This document shows positions 10,759 through 24,658 of a stretch of 64,000 bases of DNA, piece after piece. Source of the stretch: Numida meleagris (Eukaryota; Chordata; Aves; Galliformes; Numididae). The DNA lies in NCBI RefSeq assembly GCF_002078875.1, contig NC_034414.1:17393471-17457470 (forward strand). Reading direction: 5' to 3'. The notes under the pieces are model-generated. The model was not told the origin of the DNA. It ran no database searches and was given only the letters and a program-made list of their open reading frames with translations. The translations under genes were made by a program, and so were the position numbers. Position 1 is the first letter of the stretch, and the number at the start of each line of letters is the position of its first letter.

Positions 10759-12827
10759 GAATGTGAATTATTCTTTTGAAACTCTTACCTGCCTTGGTTG
10801 CCTACAGTGGGAGCTTAGATGATAGGTCTTTTTAGTTAATATGTGGTTAAAACTTGGTCAGACACATTTTATTCCCCCCCCAGCCCCTTTTCCCACTCTG
10901 TGAAACATGGAGAACTGACACTAAAAATGCCTTCTTAACTGCACGTGGCAATACCTTGCTCTGTGTTTTACAGTTTTTTGGTATAACATTGCAGGATTTC
11001 AGAGCCTAGGCAAGGACAGGGTTGCTTCATGCTAACGCAGAGCAAAAAGGTTGTTCCATATTTAGCTTCCAGCCTAAATATGAGAGCTGATGGAAGGATG
11101 CAGCCTGGACAGTGCTGCTGAAGTAGAATCTCTGCAAGGAGAAAACTTATGTAACTGGGCTCAGACAAAGGGTCGCAAACTTGTGCCATGACTGTCAGCT
11201 CTGCAAACTGTGTCCAGCTTGAGATGCAGGAAAAGCAACCGAATATGACTATTTCTGCCTTCAGCTTAGCTGGAACACTGACAGATCACAGGAACAATAG
11301 GATCATACCACATTCATCAGGAAAGCACAAAGCAACGTGAGTTTACCTTAATGCCTGGATAATAATATAAGTAAACTATGGAAGGTTAAAGAAAGAGAGA
11401 CTGGGGAGAGGAGATAGCAATCCTCTCTCCTGCCTGGTTTATATAAGCAGCACTTCCTTTTGTGCTTCCCCGTTTTCTTGGCTAGTGAACTCAAGGCTCT
11501 TTGTTTCAGTCTTCTTTAATCACGGCTAATAAGGAAATTGCTCTGTATTCTTTCACTTACACTGCACTAACTCAGGACAGGGAGTATCCAGCTAATATAT
11601 TCCATGGTTAATTAGCCCTGGAAAAATTTGAACTTGAGTTACATTTCTTTCCTCTATAGGTAGATCCGATGTGGGGAGTAACTGGTTGAACAAAAAAATG
11701 CAGTCTTATGGCTGTTCCTTTTGGTCTTCGAAAATGAGTAGTAGCAAACTCTGGATCTCTGCGTCAATTTCCCAGTACCTGACAGTCCATACAGTTGAGA
11801 TGCCTACAATGAAAGGCATAACTTTCTGCACTGTCTGTTCTGGAAGGAGTTTGTAATTTTTATAGGCCAATTATCCCTAGGAGAAGAATGTGCTTGTCAT
11901 TTTTGCATGTAGTTGTCTCATGGCTTCCTAGCAGCACAGACTAAATTGTAGTCAGCCTTACCTCACTTATTGTGAATGGGAAAAGGGAAAGAGAGGGATG
12001 GTGGCGAGTGTTTTCAGATGAAGGAACCTTCCATCAGCTGCTGTTGCCCCATACGTGCTCATCTGCTGCAATAGCAGAGAGTTTGGCTTGCTGGGTTTGT
12101 ATCGTCATAGAGAGATGTGTGGCTATATTTGCTATTTACTACTCTGTACTATAACTAAAAATTGCAACAGTTGTGTGGACAGTATTGGTATTAACTTGTT
12201 CAAAATAACTTTGAGAACTAAGTAACTAAAGCAATATCAATCCCGAAAAAGGTGTACTTTTGCTATAATAGTGTGCTGATTTCTATTAGTTTATACAGCG
12301 CTTGAAATTTTCAAATAAATTTAGACTTCTACCGGGTGCTTATAGAAAATTAGTACTTGAATAATAGGCCTTATGAAATTTTTCTACTAGCTGTAGAAAT
12401 AATGATGTTGCTGCCCAGGCTGCCCTTCTTGAGATGCAGCTGCCAATCAGTAAGATTCAAGAAGATCCCTTTTGTGTGCCTGTTGTTACCAACTGATATG
12501 TGACAAACTGGGTCAAACGTGATTTGCTTCTTGTTGCAGGTGTCGATTTTGATAATGCAAACCAAATTCAAAAACTTGTGGGTTTTTTTCATAAGCAGCA
12601 AATACAATGCTGGAACAAACACTTCCCACTTGCACTGGTTTGTGTTTAGATCTACACCTTGAATTTAGCAACATAACAGTTATGAGAAGCCATGGACTTG
12701 AACAGAATACTGTCAATATATTTAAAGTCTTTGGTAGGATATGTATTTTTTTCCAAAGGGAAGCACATAGATAACGTAAAGTGCAGGTACCCAGGAAGTT
12801 AAACAAAACTGCCATAGAACATATGAA
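10759..12827. other. Non-coding stretch, no gene seen
   Basis: Unique DNA between the last minus-strand CR1 fragment and the first plus-strand one. It contains a C8 run near 10874-10881. Open frames of 60-110 codons on both strands are unrecognisable. Confidence 0.55.
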
Positions 12828-12944
12828 CAGGGCTCTGAGCACCTGATCTAGTGTAGGTGTCCCTGCTGATGGTAGGGGAGTTGGACCAGATGGTCTTTAG
12901 GGATTCCTTCCAACTCAGATGATTCTGTGATTCTGTGAGTCTGT
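12828..12944 (+). mobile_element. CR1 LINE 3' fragment (plus strand)
   Basis: Reads GGGCTCTGAGCACCTGATCT, then 'GGGGAGTTGGACCAGATGGT', 'CTTCCAACTCAGATGATTCT' and ends in ATTCTGTG repeats at 12930-12944. This is a complete CR1 3' end in plus orientation, 5'-truncated, with modest divergence. Confidence 0.95.
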
Positions 12945-13575
12945 ATCAAACTTTTGCAATATGGATAATGACAGCGCGATTTACTGGAATTAGTAGAATG
13001 AAGGTCTTCATGTAAGAATTAGAATGTATTTCCAAATTTATTGAACACGTCCTTCACTACAGCAAGAGCTGCTGAACTGGTTGTGCTCATTTTTTTCCAA
13101 GTGTTCTGAATGTCAAAATAGCTGTTCTCTTCAGGTAAGCCATCCACCAGCCATCACGTGAAAATGATTTTCAGGTAGATCATTCATTAGCCATTGAATG
13201 GAAAGGCTCTTAATTTAGGTTAGATTCATACTGATTATGCCGTGGTTCATAGCCTCTTACCAAGCTCCAAGTTCTTAAGGGAAATTCAGGCAGTCTTCTT
13301 TAGGATAACTCCTTCCGTGGAATCTCTTGTCACCAATTATCTTTCATTTACCCTTACACTTAAAAGTGCTTAACATCGTTCTAATCTGGTTCAGAAGTGC
13401 GCAGAGAGACTGACAGTTTTCTGTGAGTGTGCTGGACATGAGTTTAAACACAAAGCTAAACTTTAAGCCGAGCCCAGGTCTTACTGATGTCTGTAGGGTT
13501 ACTCATGTACCTGTATTTACATGGTGCTCAGGTACTATAATGAATCTGAACATTGGGTCTAAGATCTTGCATATG
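12945..13575. other. Non-coding spacer between two CR1 tails
   Basis: No gene seen. It contains the old 40-bp tandem duplication at 13131-13210. Confidence 0.55.
13131..13210. repeat. Old 40-bp tandem duplication (two units)
   Basis: Units 13131-13170 and 13171-13210 both start TCAGGTA and align without gaps at 26 of 40 positions by my count. Eleven of the fourteen differences are transitions, as expected for decay of two once-identical copies. Each unit starts with a splice-donor-like CAG|GTA. Confidence 0.6.
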
Positions 13576-13729
13576 TGTGGTGGAAGCCCCATCCCTGGTG
13601 ACACCCAAGATCAGGCAGGATGGGGCTGTGGGCTCCTGATCTAGTGCCGATGTCCCTGTTCATTGCATGGGAGTTGGACCAGATGGCCTTCAAGGGTCCC
13701 TTCAAACTCAAATGATTCTGTGATTCTAT
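13576..13729 (+). mobile_element. CR1 LINE 3' fragment (plus strand)
   Basis: Reads GTGGTGGAAGCCCCATCCCT, then 'GATCAGGCAGGATGGGGCTG', 'CTCCTGATCTAGTG', 'GGGAGTTGGACCAGATGGCC' and a terminal ATTCTGTGATTCTA. It carries the end of ORF2 and the short 3' UTR. It lies about 630 bases downstream of another plus-strand CR1 tail. The two have different 5' ends, so they look like separate insertions. Confidence 0.95.
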
Positions 13730-16700
13730 ACTAATAAAGAGCTAGTAATTTGCTGACTGACATGCTCCTTTTTAATAACCTCTACAATTTCAGATTTTTA
13801 ATCCGTAATATATATATATTTAGTTTTGCTGGCCATGTTTTACCAAAATGAAGACCAAAACTGAATTCTCAAAGAAATAAAGAATATTAATAATAAATTT
13901 AAAAAAATAAAGAAATAAAATTAATTAAATTCTGCTTCCATTCCCTGTTGCTATTACTTCAGGTTTTGTAAACTGTGGATGTTTTGGTACTTGAAGTATG
14001 GCATCACTGTTGGTCTATAGCAGCTCCCTTGTGGTGGATCAAGTCTTTTTATTTTTCTTTTGCAGTGGGTGAGATGTGTTTAATTTATTGTAGGAAACTC
14101 TTAAAGATGCAAGATCCTTTTTAGAGGCTTCTACAATAGCCGTGAAGCACTTATTTAATCCCATTGAATGGAGGTTAGATTTACTAGCTGGGCTAGACAT
14201 GATTTTTGTTCAGGAGTCATCTTGGAGTACATCGAAGTTTAAAGATCTTTGCAGAAAAACCATGGAGAAACAAAAGGAGTAAATTTTAAAAGGAACTCTG
14301 TCAAGGAGTTTTAGATGTTAAACAGATAGAAAAACCATGGTGGCTTGACTGAAGCGAGTGTTGGGTTAGCAGAATTGTTACAGATCCAGTGAGACATGCT
14401 AATGAGGCACTTTAAATGCAAGTTTGATGGAAAAAGGGGCAATTTCATACCGAAGTGCAGTAAGGTTACTGAATCAAAGAAGGTACACTTCAGTTCTGCA
14501 GAAGAGAACAATGCTCCATTGTCAGATCCTTTTTCTTTTGACTTTAAACATGTTTTAACTACACTATTTACTAAATTGTACAATGTGGCTTGCCCACTGA
14601 TTGAGAATTTATGACCAGAAACAAACCTGTTAGGGAAAAAAGAAGGACTGAGTGTGATCCACACTGTAGCTGCATAAAATGGTCTGAATGGACTTAACCT
14701 GAGCACTACGGGGGGTGCACAATATGTTTTTCAGGCCCAGGGGCCTAGTATCTGAGTTCAAATAGAATTTAGTCTTTCAATAACAATTTAAAAAAGGGAG
14801 AGTGTTTGGAGACATCTGTGGCCTCTCAACGTGTGTTAATATAGATGTCTCAGTTTTGTCTGCTTCAGAATTGCGCCCTGTCAACTCATCCAGCATGCAA
14901 AATTCCTCAGATTGCGTCATGCCTGAAATTCACAGGCACCTTGTTTTACTTCCAGTCATTTCAGCTCTTTTGGTGAAAAACTGAGGCTAACAACATCAGC
15001 TCTTGCTGCTGGTGTGATGGAAAATCAGTGCAGAAATCTTTAGCTTCCATGAAGGAGGATCCAGGCCTCTTTTTTGGGCAAAAATCTTACACACAGACAC
15101 AATGAAACGGCCTAGTTTTTGCCACACTATTTGTTAACAGAAGGAGTAGAATCTATCTGAAGTGTAAGACAGACATTGCCCTTGTCTAATTTAGGAGAAT
15201 TGCATGGGATAGATTATAAAACGTGTTACTCTGTCTTGCTATGAAGGTTATACTGCTATCCTGTGAAAGGTTGCTTAGTTGGGTTCTAGTTTTAACCTGC
15301 AGTTTCCACTGGATCCCACAGATGACTGCGGTCAACAAAAGCTGACAGGACACCAGAATGGAGAACCTTGATGATTCCTTTCTCAGACCTCAAAACAGAT
15401 TTTTATATGAGGTGTCAAAAATTACTTTAATTGTTCTCCACATTTCATTGCCTTTTACTGGTAAGTTTCTTGCCCATGTTTTGGTCTAGAAAGACTGCCT
15501 CAATATGAAGGTCCACCTCGTACTTCTCAAAATGAAAAAGGCATACTGTCTCACCAGAGAGTCTCATACTCCAAAGATTTCATGCAAGTTTTATTAAAGC
15601 ACCTATATAAAATATGAAACTGTATTTTTCAATAGCATTAAAGGAGGTCCATATAAAATAAAAGCTATCAAGTACAGCATCAGCTGGACAAGAGTAGGTA
15701 TAGATCTATGAGCACTTTTTGAAAACTTCTATGATGTTGCGAAGTAGGGTTTTCGTTTGACCCTGTGCAGCAAATTTGCGAGTTGGGTTTTCAGGTGTTT
15801 ACCTTTGGGATTGGTAATTATGTATCCTTCAATATGTATCACAAGTGTTTGTATCTAGATGCATGTGGATTCATTCAGCAACTGCTTATCCTTGCATGAG
15901 TTTGTACTGTTTAAACATCACAGGATAGGTATCACATATGACTAGAAGGGATGTTTTCTGTTTCTGTGCATATGCTTTTGATCACGGAAAACACAAAAAT
16001 CTAGATAATAAAAATTGAAAACTAGGTGGCAGTAATAACCCAGCCATACTGCTCTCCTGTGAGAGAAGATGGGATGACTCATTGCTTTCTTAGGAATCCT
16101 CAGGGTGCTGCAGTCCCATACAGTCCCATGTCTTAGCTATTAACAAGTAGAAAAGCACAGGGCCAAGTGTTCATATGGGTTCATTTGTCTGAAAACAGAA
16201 CATGATTTATTTTAATTAAAAAGGGATAACAAGAAGTGAATTGAATATTATAGGTGAACTGATTAATGGAATGGAATTTGTTTAATTGTTAAATATGTTA
16301 GAAACAATTTTCTTTCCTACTCGCAATGAGTGGCAGAAGAGGAGAAGCTGTGTTTACTTCTGAAACTCTTGTTACAGTGGTTGTGGCTAGGGGCCAGCAA
16401 GTCTCTGAGAGTTCATAAGCAGATTGCTGTTCACATTGATGGTTATGTACAGCTAAAAGTATCGTGAGTGAAATCGGCAGAATTACTCTGTGGAAAGACA
16501 ATTATTGGCTCTAAAGCTCTCAGGAGTTCATGATTAACATCCTCACTTATTTAGAGGCATGAACCAAGGTTACAGTCCTAGAAGCGTTAGACAACAGTAA
16601 GATTTATTAGCTGACTTCATTGTTTAAAAGCAATACTCTCTCCTTAGATTCATACAGTTTAATTGCATGTGCAAAGAAGAATGTGATGTCCTTTTCTGGT

Positions 16701-19700
16701 TAGCAGAACTGCTTGTGTGGCAGGACTGGGCAGAAAGGTTTGGGGGAATCCTTCCTCCTGCATGTGGTTATTTGTCTGTTAGCACTGGATATATGTCATA
16801 TTTTCCTTATTCCCATAAATTGTTTTGTTTGAAACTGGGTCACCTAAACTTTCTCAGAGCTGACTGAGCTGCCACAAACTCATCTTGTTGCAGCCAACAT
16901 TGCAGACATTTGTTCCGTGTTTGATTTCAATTTATGTAGCTCTGCACATGACTAAGATCTTTTGATAGCTGCTTCTTTTCCAGCAAACAGTACTGTGCTT
17001 CAAAAGATCTTGTTGAGTTTTAAACTCAGAAGTCAGTGGTACTCCTGCCTGTAATATAATTAAAGTTGATGTGCTTCCTGTTCTTCAGTGAGAAATTTTA
17101 AATATAACTCTTTCTGTGCCATTTTTTTTCATCTAACTAGGATGTACCAATGAGCTCGATGCCAGCACGTGCTTCTTCTTCTTTTTTCTTTTAAGGTATT
17201 TCCCAAATCCATTTCTGCTACTACTTCTACCCTTTTGAAACATGTAGGATGTGATGAGATCAGAACTGCCAGATATTGAAAAAAAGCCCAGGTTTCACAA
17301 GTTATCCAGAGAATTCATGAAATACCTCTGTAGAAACCTTGCAGTAACAGGAATGCATTTTGTCTTAGCTGTAGGATTGCTGGATAGGTGGTCACCGGAT
17401 TACCTTATAGATAACAGAGCAGTTAATGGTGAAGTTTTACCTTAAAATTAATAGCTCACTTAACTTTCTAAACTATTCTTGTTTTACAAAGCTTCCATTT
17501 TCATTCCCCTGGGCCATTCTTTATTTGCATAATAGTGAAGTCTATAAACTCTGTACTTCTAGCGCTCTCTGGAAAGTGTGATAAGACTTTTTATTATTTA
17601 TATATTTTTTGCATATGTTCAGGTGTTTGTTATGTTAGGAAAAATTGGTAAGTCTGTGGAACTAGAAAGACTTGAACCACTTCCAAACTAGAAATCCTTC
17701 AGGGATAGAAGGGTTCTTGACCTGCCCCTAGGGACATGGGGAGTAGGGTGTGATTTTGGGGTGACTTACTCATTTGGCGAGTCTTGTAAGTAAGCACAGC
17801 TGGTACTCAGTGGAAACTTTTGCTGGTCTGGAGTGTGGGAGCTCTTAAGTGATTATTCTCACCTCTGCAGCTGAGAGCTTGCTTATAAGCACAAAAACAA
17901 CGCTTGTGAATTGTTTTAATCCACATTTTACAGCCTTAACTGCTCTTGATGATGGACTGTCAGCTCATTCTTGCTCTTCTGGAGGCTCAGATGAAAAACT
18001 TTTCTGCGGTTCTGGTAGCTCTGCAGAATGCATACATTTGTGGACTTATGCCCTGGCCAAGACTGCTGCCTTCTTTTGATGAGCAGAGTTAAAAGCTTAC
18101 TGGATATATTCCAATGTTTTATACTTAAAAAATGGATACATTCCTACAGAATTATATTGTTGCGAGTTCCTGTTCCTGTTGCAATTTAAAACAAACAAAC
18201 CGAGCTGCGATAAGTATAGTTATCAGCAATATAGAAAAGTTCATAGCAATTACTTTTATAACATCACAGATCTGCAGCGGGTAATTAACATGTATTGCTT
18301 TAAGATCCTGGTACATTTTACACTTTACTATCACATCATAAATAGTAGGATGTCTGTGATCTCTTTCATGTTTGTGGCTCTGCTTTTGCTTTTACTTGTT
18401 TACCAGATGACACTTTCTGTCCCTTAATTTTTTTCTAAAAGCCTTTCGAATGCCAAAGCTCCTGTTGATGGAAATCTTCCTAAGGAAGGAATAAAAGAGC
18501 ATATGTAATTTCTGGGTGAGTTTACTGGCTTCTGTTCTCTTCAAAACCCCGTTCAACTCTATCTTGCAGAAGTAATTGTTACATTTTCCTGCAGTGGGGG
18601 ATTACAGAGTCTTGCATATTGAAAGTTAACTAAAGATAATTCTTCATCCTTTCTGGGAAAAGCAGCAGCATCTTTACTTATTTACAGGAAACCAAACATT
18701 AATAATTAACTTTGAACACTTGGAAGTGAAAATACTATTTGGATCGACGTATGCTGAGAGACAAAAATTAATATAAGTATACAGGAAGGAAAATATATTT
18801 ATATGCACTATTTTCCCAGTCATGCTGCATAAATTAGTAAAGAAAGATGCCTCTGTTTCTAATAGTTGTGCTTAACTTTTATATTTGCCTTAAAATGCAA
18901 CACATGTCTTCGTTTTTTCAATCTTCAGTGAACGTGTGAGGACATTTTTCATGCATACACAGATCTCTAGGGTCAAGCACAAAAGCTGCTAAAATCTTTT
19001 TTTTTTTTTGGTGCAGTGTAATAATCCCATCAATGCTGGGGATGGTATACACTGATTGCAATGAACGCTTTATATTTCCAAGTAGGAAGGAGGCAATTCC
19101 TATTTCTATTTACAGAAATCTTAATAGGCATTGAAACCCTCTTGCATGCTTTGTTCTAAGCATATATTCACCATGGTAAACCTATGAGTAGTTACAGTTT
19201 TAAGCAAGTATCACATGCGCAACTGGAAGCCTTATTTCAAATATACACTAGTTTTGCTAGGGTTTTTATCTATGAAACTTTTTTTTGAGCTATTCCTTTA
19301 AAACAGTATAACGATAATGATGTGTATACTGGGTCTTACATTTTTGTATAAGTCCTTCATTATAAATGGTCCAAAAGATTTATATACATAAGATACTTTT
19401 ACATGAAACAGCAACCCTATTTTTCCTGGGACAGCATCAGGCTGACAGAATAGAACGTGAGAAGGTATGGGGAGCACTTCAGGAGACAATATTACAGAGC
19501 TATTTCCTGATAGAGAAGCTGGCCAGGATCCTCAGCTTATCTTCACCATCTCCTGTGCAACACATGTGGACAGGACATAGGGTTAGTGTTCATTCTGAAA
19601 GGGCCCAAGTCCTCCTGAGAAATAAAATGGCAGCAGTATTGAAGGCTGAGCAAAGGTTGTGGTATACATTCTTTCAGTGTTTACTGAACAGTTGAAGTTA

Positions 19701-20540
19701 TCAACCTTTTTCTTTTCTATGTACTAAGCACAGGCAAACCTTCACTGCAGATCTAAAGTTATACAGGTCTAAGTAAGCCTTCTGTAGTTAGCTTGTTCTC
19801 TATTTTGAATACATTTAGCTCTATGTGCCTAAACTATCTTTATATCACCATAACGGTGGTATAAATGTGGTACTGAGAAGCACTGTATTATGCATATCCC
19901 TAGCTTTACTAGCATTATTTGTATATAAATACTACAGTTTGATCCTGAAAGCGTTTCTTACTCCCCCTGGAATGTGGATTTTCAGGCTGGAGAATTGCCT
20001 TGAAAAATAAATTCAGAACACTTCATAGATTCTTCTAATATTAAGGTGATAGAATTAACAGTCAAATCAAGTTCCATTTAGTTCAAATATATCAGCTGAA
20101 AGGCTGACCTTTGCAAAAGGTTTAATCGTTCCAAAAAGTTCCAACATTTTTCTCATTGTATTTAATGTTTTTAGTATAATATATGCTTTATCAAGTTTTC
20201 CAACAGAAACATTAAATGGAATCTGTGTGATATCTATATTGGTCTATTGAATGAGTATTTAACTTTTTCAACTGTAGAAGTTTTATTCTTCTCTGACATG
20301 ATCAGAGATGGCAAATAACAACAACATTCTCTGGAAATATAGTGGCCTAAGATTTTCATTTTGATCTTTTTTTCCACTACTTCACAGTTTGAGTGCTGAT
20401 CCAAACTGATGAAGCATCTGCTCACTCTGCTTTTCTGTTGTTCTACACGTCGTGTCTGGCTTTCAAGAAAAATGTTCCCATTTTTCACTGCTAGTGCTCT
20501 ACACCTGCTTTCACTGCTCACTTCACAATTTCCTGTTGTA
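13730..20540. other. Long non-coding stretch, no gene supported
   Basis: Nearly 7 kb of AT-rich unique DNA. It contains an A/T-rich low-complexity block at 13796-13931 and short homopolymers such as a T run near 19000. The longest frames (a 131-codon minus frame at 14311-14706 and a 109-codon plus frame at 19366-19695) encode nothing recognisable. Splice-donor-like GTAAGT sites occur near 15462 and 17646 without convincing partners. Confidence 0.55.
13796..13931. repeat. A/T-rich low-complexity block
   Basis: Includes ATATATATAT near 13809 and repeated AAATAAAGAA/TTAATAA words. It is simple-sequence DNA with no coding content. Confidence 0.7.
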
Positions 20541-20627
20541 TAGGGACATGGTTTAGTGGTCACGGTGGTGATGGGTCAACAGATTAGATGAACTTAGTGG
20601 TCTTTCCAAACCTTTATGATTCTATAT
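20541..20627 (+). mobile_element. CR1 LINE 3' tail fragment (plus strand)
   Basis: Starts AGGGACATGGTTTAGTGGTC, continues GGTGGTGATGGGTCAACAG and TTAGATGAACTTAGTGGTCT, and ends CCTTTATGATTCTAT. This is the CR1 subtype whose 3' UTR begins with the GGGACATGGTTTAGTGG motif, unlike the CTGATCTAGTG type at 12.8 and 13.6 kb. About 87 bases remain. Confidence 0.9.
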
Positions 20628-22973
20628 TCACACATATGAATGGCTGATTTATCATTTACTTCTGTCTTGCCTTATTTCTAAGGATATAAAGACCTTTACA
20701 GATGTAATAAATTATACCTTGAATGTCATTTTAGAATGTGAGAGACATTGGTCCAATTTTACAGCTGATGACTTCGTGGAGAAAAGGAGGCCCTTTGTGT
20801 CATGAGAATTCAGAAGACAACATACTGCCTGCAACTTTTACTCCTTGCCACACTTGCTGCTTTGGAGCAGAAGCAGAGGGCAGAGCAGGGGCCTGGGAGA
20901 GGCAGGGCCTCCCTGCAGAACTACGGGTCCACTTGGGAGCTGCCATGAAAGTGAGTGCCCAGCCTGCACACACACCTCTCGCAGCTGTTCCTGCAGGTGG
21001 AAAGGCAGCCTATATGGATTTATCTACACCTCATTCCCTCAGAGTGCAGGGTGGGTGGTGGTGAAAGCCACTCAGCAGTTCTTGTAATGACTCCGTTCTG
21101 AGAATGTTTCCCCTTGAGTGTCAATTTTCAAATGGAAAATACTCCACAAAACAGAGATACTGCAGAGTTATGGAAAGCTGGTCTTGAAAGCTGTCGTGAA
21201 ATAAATACATATACGATGTTATAAAAATGGGTTTTGTATAAACTGCCCTCTTTTAGCAAACATTTCACTTCCTATAATTGTGTGCGCTTTTGTTTGAACT
21301 TATCAAATATGTGATTGTTCTCCTTCTCCTTCAGGGAGATAAGAAATCCACCCTCCGGATATGTAGAATGATGTTGCTGTAATCACTCTTCAAAGGGAGA
21401 TCCACAGTAAACAAACATTAGCATGTTGCCTCTGCAGCTTCTTTTGGTGAGTGCATGACTTCCAGAGAAAAGGCTGGGACAGAGGGGAGAGAAGACATTT
21501 AGCTGAAGACCCAGTAAATAATTTTCCCTTTTTCAGCTCGGGAAAGACCAAAATTTATCAGCCTGTGTAAGAACACTCACCTCAAACTATAGTTACATTT
21601 TTTGTTTTGCTTCAGAATGGGTTGTCTCTCTGAAGTTTGTCAGCATTACTATAAACCAGTAAGACTGAGAAACAGAACTACTCCTTAAAGAAAAGTATTT
21701 GGACCAGGTAACACCATATAACAGCAGCTGGATTTCAGTGCCCTAGGTACACAGGAGTTTTATTGTTATAGTTATGCCTGCCAAAACTGCATCCTCTCAC
21801 TCAAGCTGCTAATGTTGGCAAATGTTTGGACTGCAGACTATATCTTACAGACATCTTTTTTTCCCCTGCAAATATAATATTCCTCAGTGTGATCAGATCA
21901 CCCCTATGGAACCCAAACTGGCCAGTCCAGTTCAGCAGCACCAGCCTGCGAGATTTCCCAGTTTGTCTGGTGAGTGTTTCACATTTGTTGTGAGGAGAGC
22001 AGAGCATCTTTGAATTACAGCTCACTCTCTCCACAATCCCGCTTGTAGGCCTAAGGAAGTCCATACTGTTAGCATAGGTGCGGTTGCTCTCTGTGCACTG
22101 CAGAAAAAAGGGCAGGGCCAGGATTGCTGCCTTACTCTGCCAACCTTTTGAGTCCTCTGGAGGGCAGATGTGGAACATTTGTGAGCAGAAGCTCAACTGT
22201 AACAAATAAAAAAGATGGTGCTGTGGCTCTTTAGTTTCCTATACTCTTCCATGAGAAGATGTTGGTTTTCCACATGAAAGTGGTGGGCAATGGAGCAGAG
22301 GCAAACTTCCACCCAGCATGGAGGTGCCTGGCTCATTTCTGTACTCTGCATGCAGCCAGAGTTTTGTTAATATGCTTTCTGTTAATATGTTAATATGATT
22401 TCTGCTCCCATCTGCTTCTCAATCAAGAAATTGAAAATGCAAAACCCAAAAGCTATGTATAGTACAAACCTTTGTTCGTTAAAAATATAGTCTCCCAGCA
22501 GGATAGATGGAAATCTGCTCTCCAATTTCTTACCCACCACTCTAAATTCAGATAGCTCATTAGGTCTCGTGAACTGCTAACAGAAGGAAATCCATGATTT
22601 ACAAACCAGAAGTTTGAAATTATTTGTTGTTGCATGGTTTGAATTCCTACCCAAATCTGATCTGTAATTCTGAAACTTTCAAGGTTTGCTGAGATTTCTT
22701 TCTGACAATAGCAGCTGTAAAAAAAAACTGGTACAGTAAATAAGCAACAGGCAAGTATTCAGTGCTACTGTCAGCACTTAGCAGACCTCAGTCTCAGTTG
22801 GAAAAGTGCTTGACCAGTTGTGTTGTTATTCATGAAACCAATACTTCTAGATATACTTAATCTTAGTATTCTTACAGCCATCATTAGTTTAAATGCTTTC
22901 CTAAATCTGGCCCTCAGATTTTGCAGTATCTGGTTGCCTCCAGTTCTGTCGTGTGCATTTTAACCTGTTCCAG

Positions 22974-23064
22974 GTTTCCAGGATTGAAACAAGCAACTAC
23001 TTCTTATGGTGTTTGTGCTCTATTTGAAGTGGGAGTGACACATAAGGATTCATCTTTGGAAAAG
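22974..23064 (+). other. Candidate exon (low confidence)
   Basis: A pyrimidine-rich stretch ending CTGTTCCAG precedes 22974, and AAAAG|GTAAGG follows 23064, a strong donor. A frame stays open across the 91-base interval and beyond both ends. I do not recognise the peptide. Pairs of this quality also arise by chance in tens of kilobases. Confidence 0.2.
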
Positions 23065-23935
23065 GTAAGGAAAAGGTGGAACTACAGCCATATAACTTTG
23101 AATAGGTAGTGCTAGCAGAGCTGGGGATCAGTGCAATAGAGTAAGAACTTCCTACAATACCATGAAGACTTTACTGAGAAGATGAAATATGACATATTGT
23201 CTTTGAGTAAGACTTTGTATCTTTCCTTTTTTCTAGTCCTCCTTAGAAGAAGTGTTAGTAACATTGAACTTATTTACATTTGAAATAAGATGTAACCTAG
23301 CCAAGTGTTTAAGGAAAACTACACATATCCTTTGAGTTAAGCATATACATAGGTATTTTGTAGATTAATCTAGTTATTTTGCATTTCAATTTTGTGATTT
23401 GATGCTGTACTTTTTGTTAGAAATCTTCTCTAGGACTAAAACCTGTCAGCTAATATTAGAGGTCTCATGTATTCTCAATGACTGTCATTGCCTCTGCACT
23501 CAGATCAAACAAACCCACTAAAAAAATGTAAATCCAAGTTGTTTTTTCTTGCTTTGGAAACAAAGGCTAAATTGTCAGAATCCAATAGTGTCTTCTGTTA
23601 TCTAAGTGTTATTTTGCAGAATGTACATTGATTCATGTCCCTCGGCATAATGCATTCTTTGTTTGAATTGTTTCCAGCATTTTTTGATGTAGATTTTCTT
23701 TTTCTTTTCTGTGCTAAGAAAAGTAGTTTAAGTAGTTTCATTTTTCATCACTTCTTTTCCAAAGAATAAAATGTTTGTCTTTACAAAGTTTTCAATGGAT
23801 GACAATCCATAGCATATCAACTATTCATTCATAGGAAAGATACTTGGTGACTACAACAGTGAAATGCAAACCTTGGTTCGGTGGAATCTGGCCTTCTTCT
23901 CTCTCTGTTTTTTTAATTTATTATTATTTTCTTTC

Positions 23936-23952
23936 TTTTTTTTTTTTTTTTT
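23936..23952 (+). repeat. Poly-T run of 17
   Basis: Seventeen consecutive T within a pyrimidine- and T-rich stretch (about 23900-23965). No retroposed sequence is recognised next to it. Confidence 0.9.
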
Positions 23953-24658
23953 GTGGTTTTAAATGTTCTGCTGGTTCAACAGGTAGAACTTCAGTGAACT
24001 TTTAACATCAGATCAACATCTGAGCGCCTTCATCATCTTCACTTTTGAAGTGGTTAATATGTCCAAGTCCAGACCAGGGCACTGGGAGATGCAGGTGCTT
24101 GGAGATTTAAAACCCAGGCTGTTGTTTTTAAAGTGCTTAAATATGGATTAAGGAAACTAAATTTCAAGACAAAGATTGAAAATGGTGGGTTTTAATTTCT
24201 TTGATACAAACTCTAATTTCATTGTCCTTGATAAAACAAGACAAGTGAGTATTATTGGCTGCTATTATGCAACAAGAGTATGAATATTACAATCTAGGCC
24301 TTTTACAGACACTGAGGTTTTGTAATGTATGGTATCTTGCCTGAAGTTCTCCTGGACTCTAAAAGATCATTAAATTTCCATTAATAATTTTCTTTTTCCA
24401 GTGTTACCTCTAGACACTGAATACCTTTCTATTGCTGCATGCTTTCTACATGAGTCTCTACTTTTTTTGAAGGAACATATTGCTACAAATATCCATACTG
24501 AAAGAAATTTCATTGCACTGGTGTAAATTTAGCAGTTGCATTTAAAATTTTCCTAAAAATCAATTTGCTTTCTTGTTCTCACTTTCTTCAATACCTCATG
24601 TCTACTTCTGCAAAATTAGCTTGTGTAGACATTTTATTCAACATGTCTTTATCTTCAT

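Noticed and set aside
17690..17760. Possible CR1 remnant around CTAGGGACATGGGGAGTAGG
   Set aside because: Only about ten bases match the CR1 GGGACATGG motif, and the expected downstream tail is absent.
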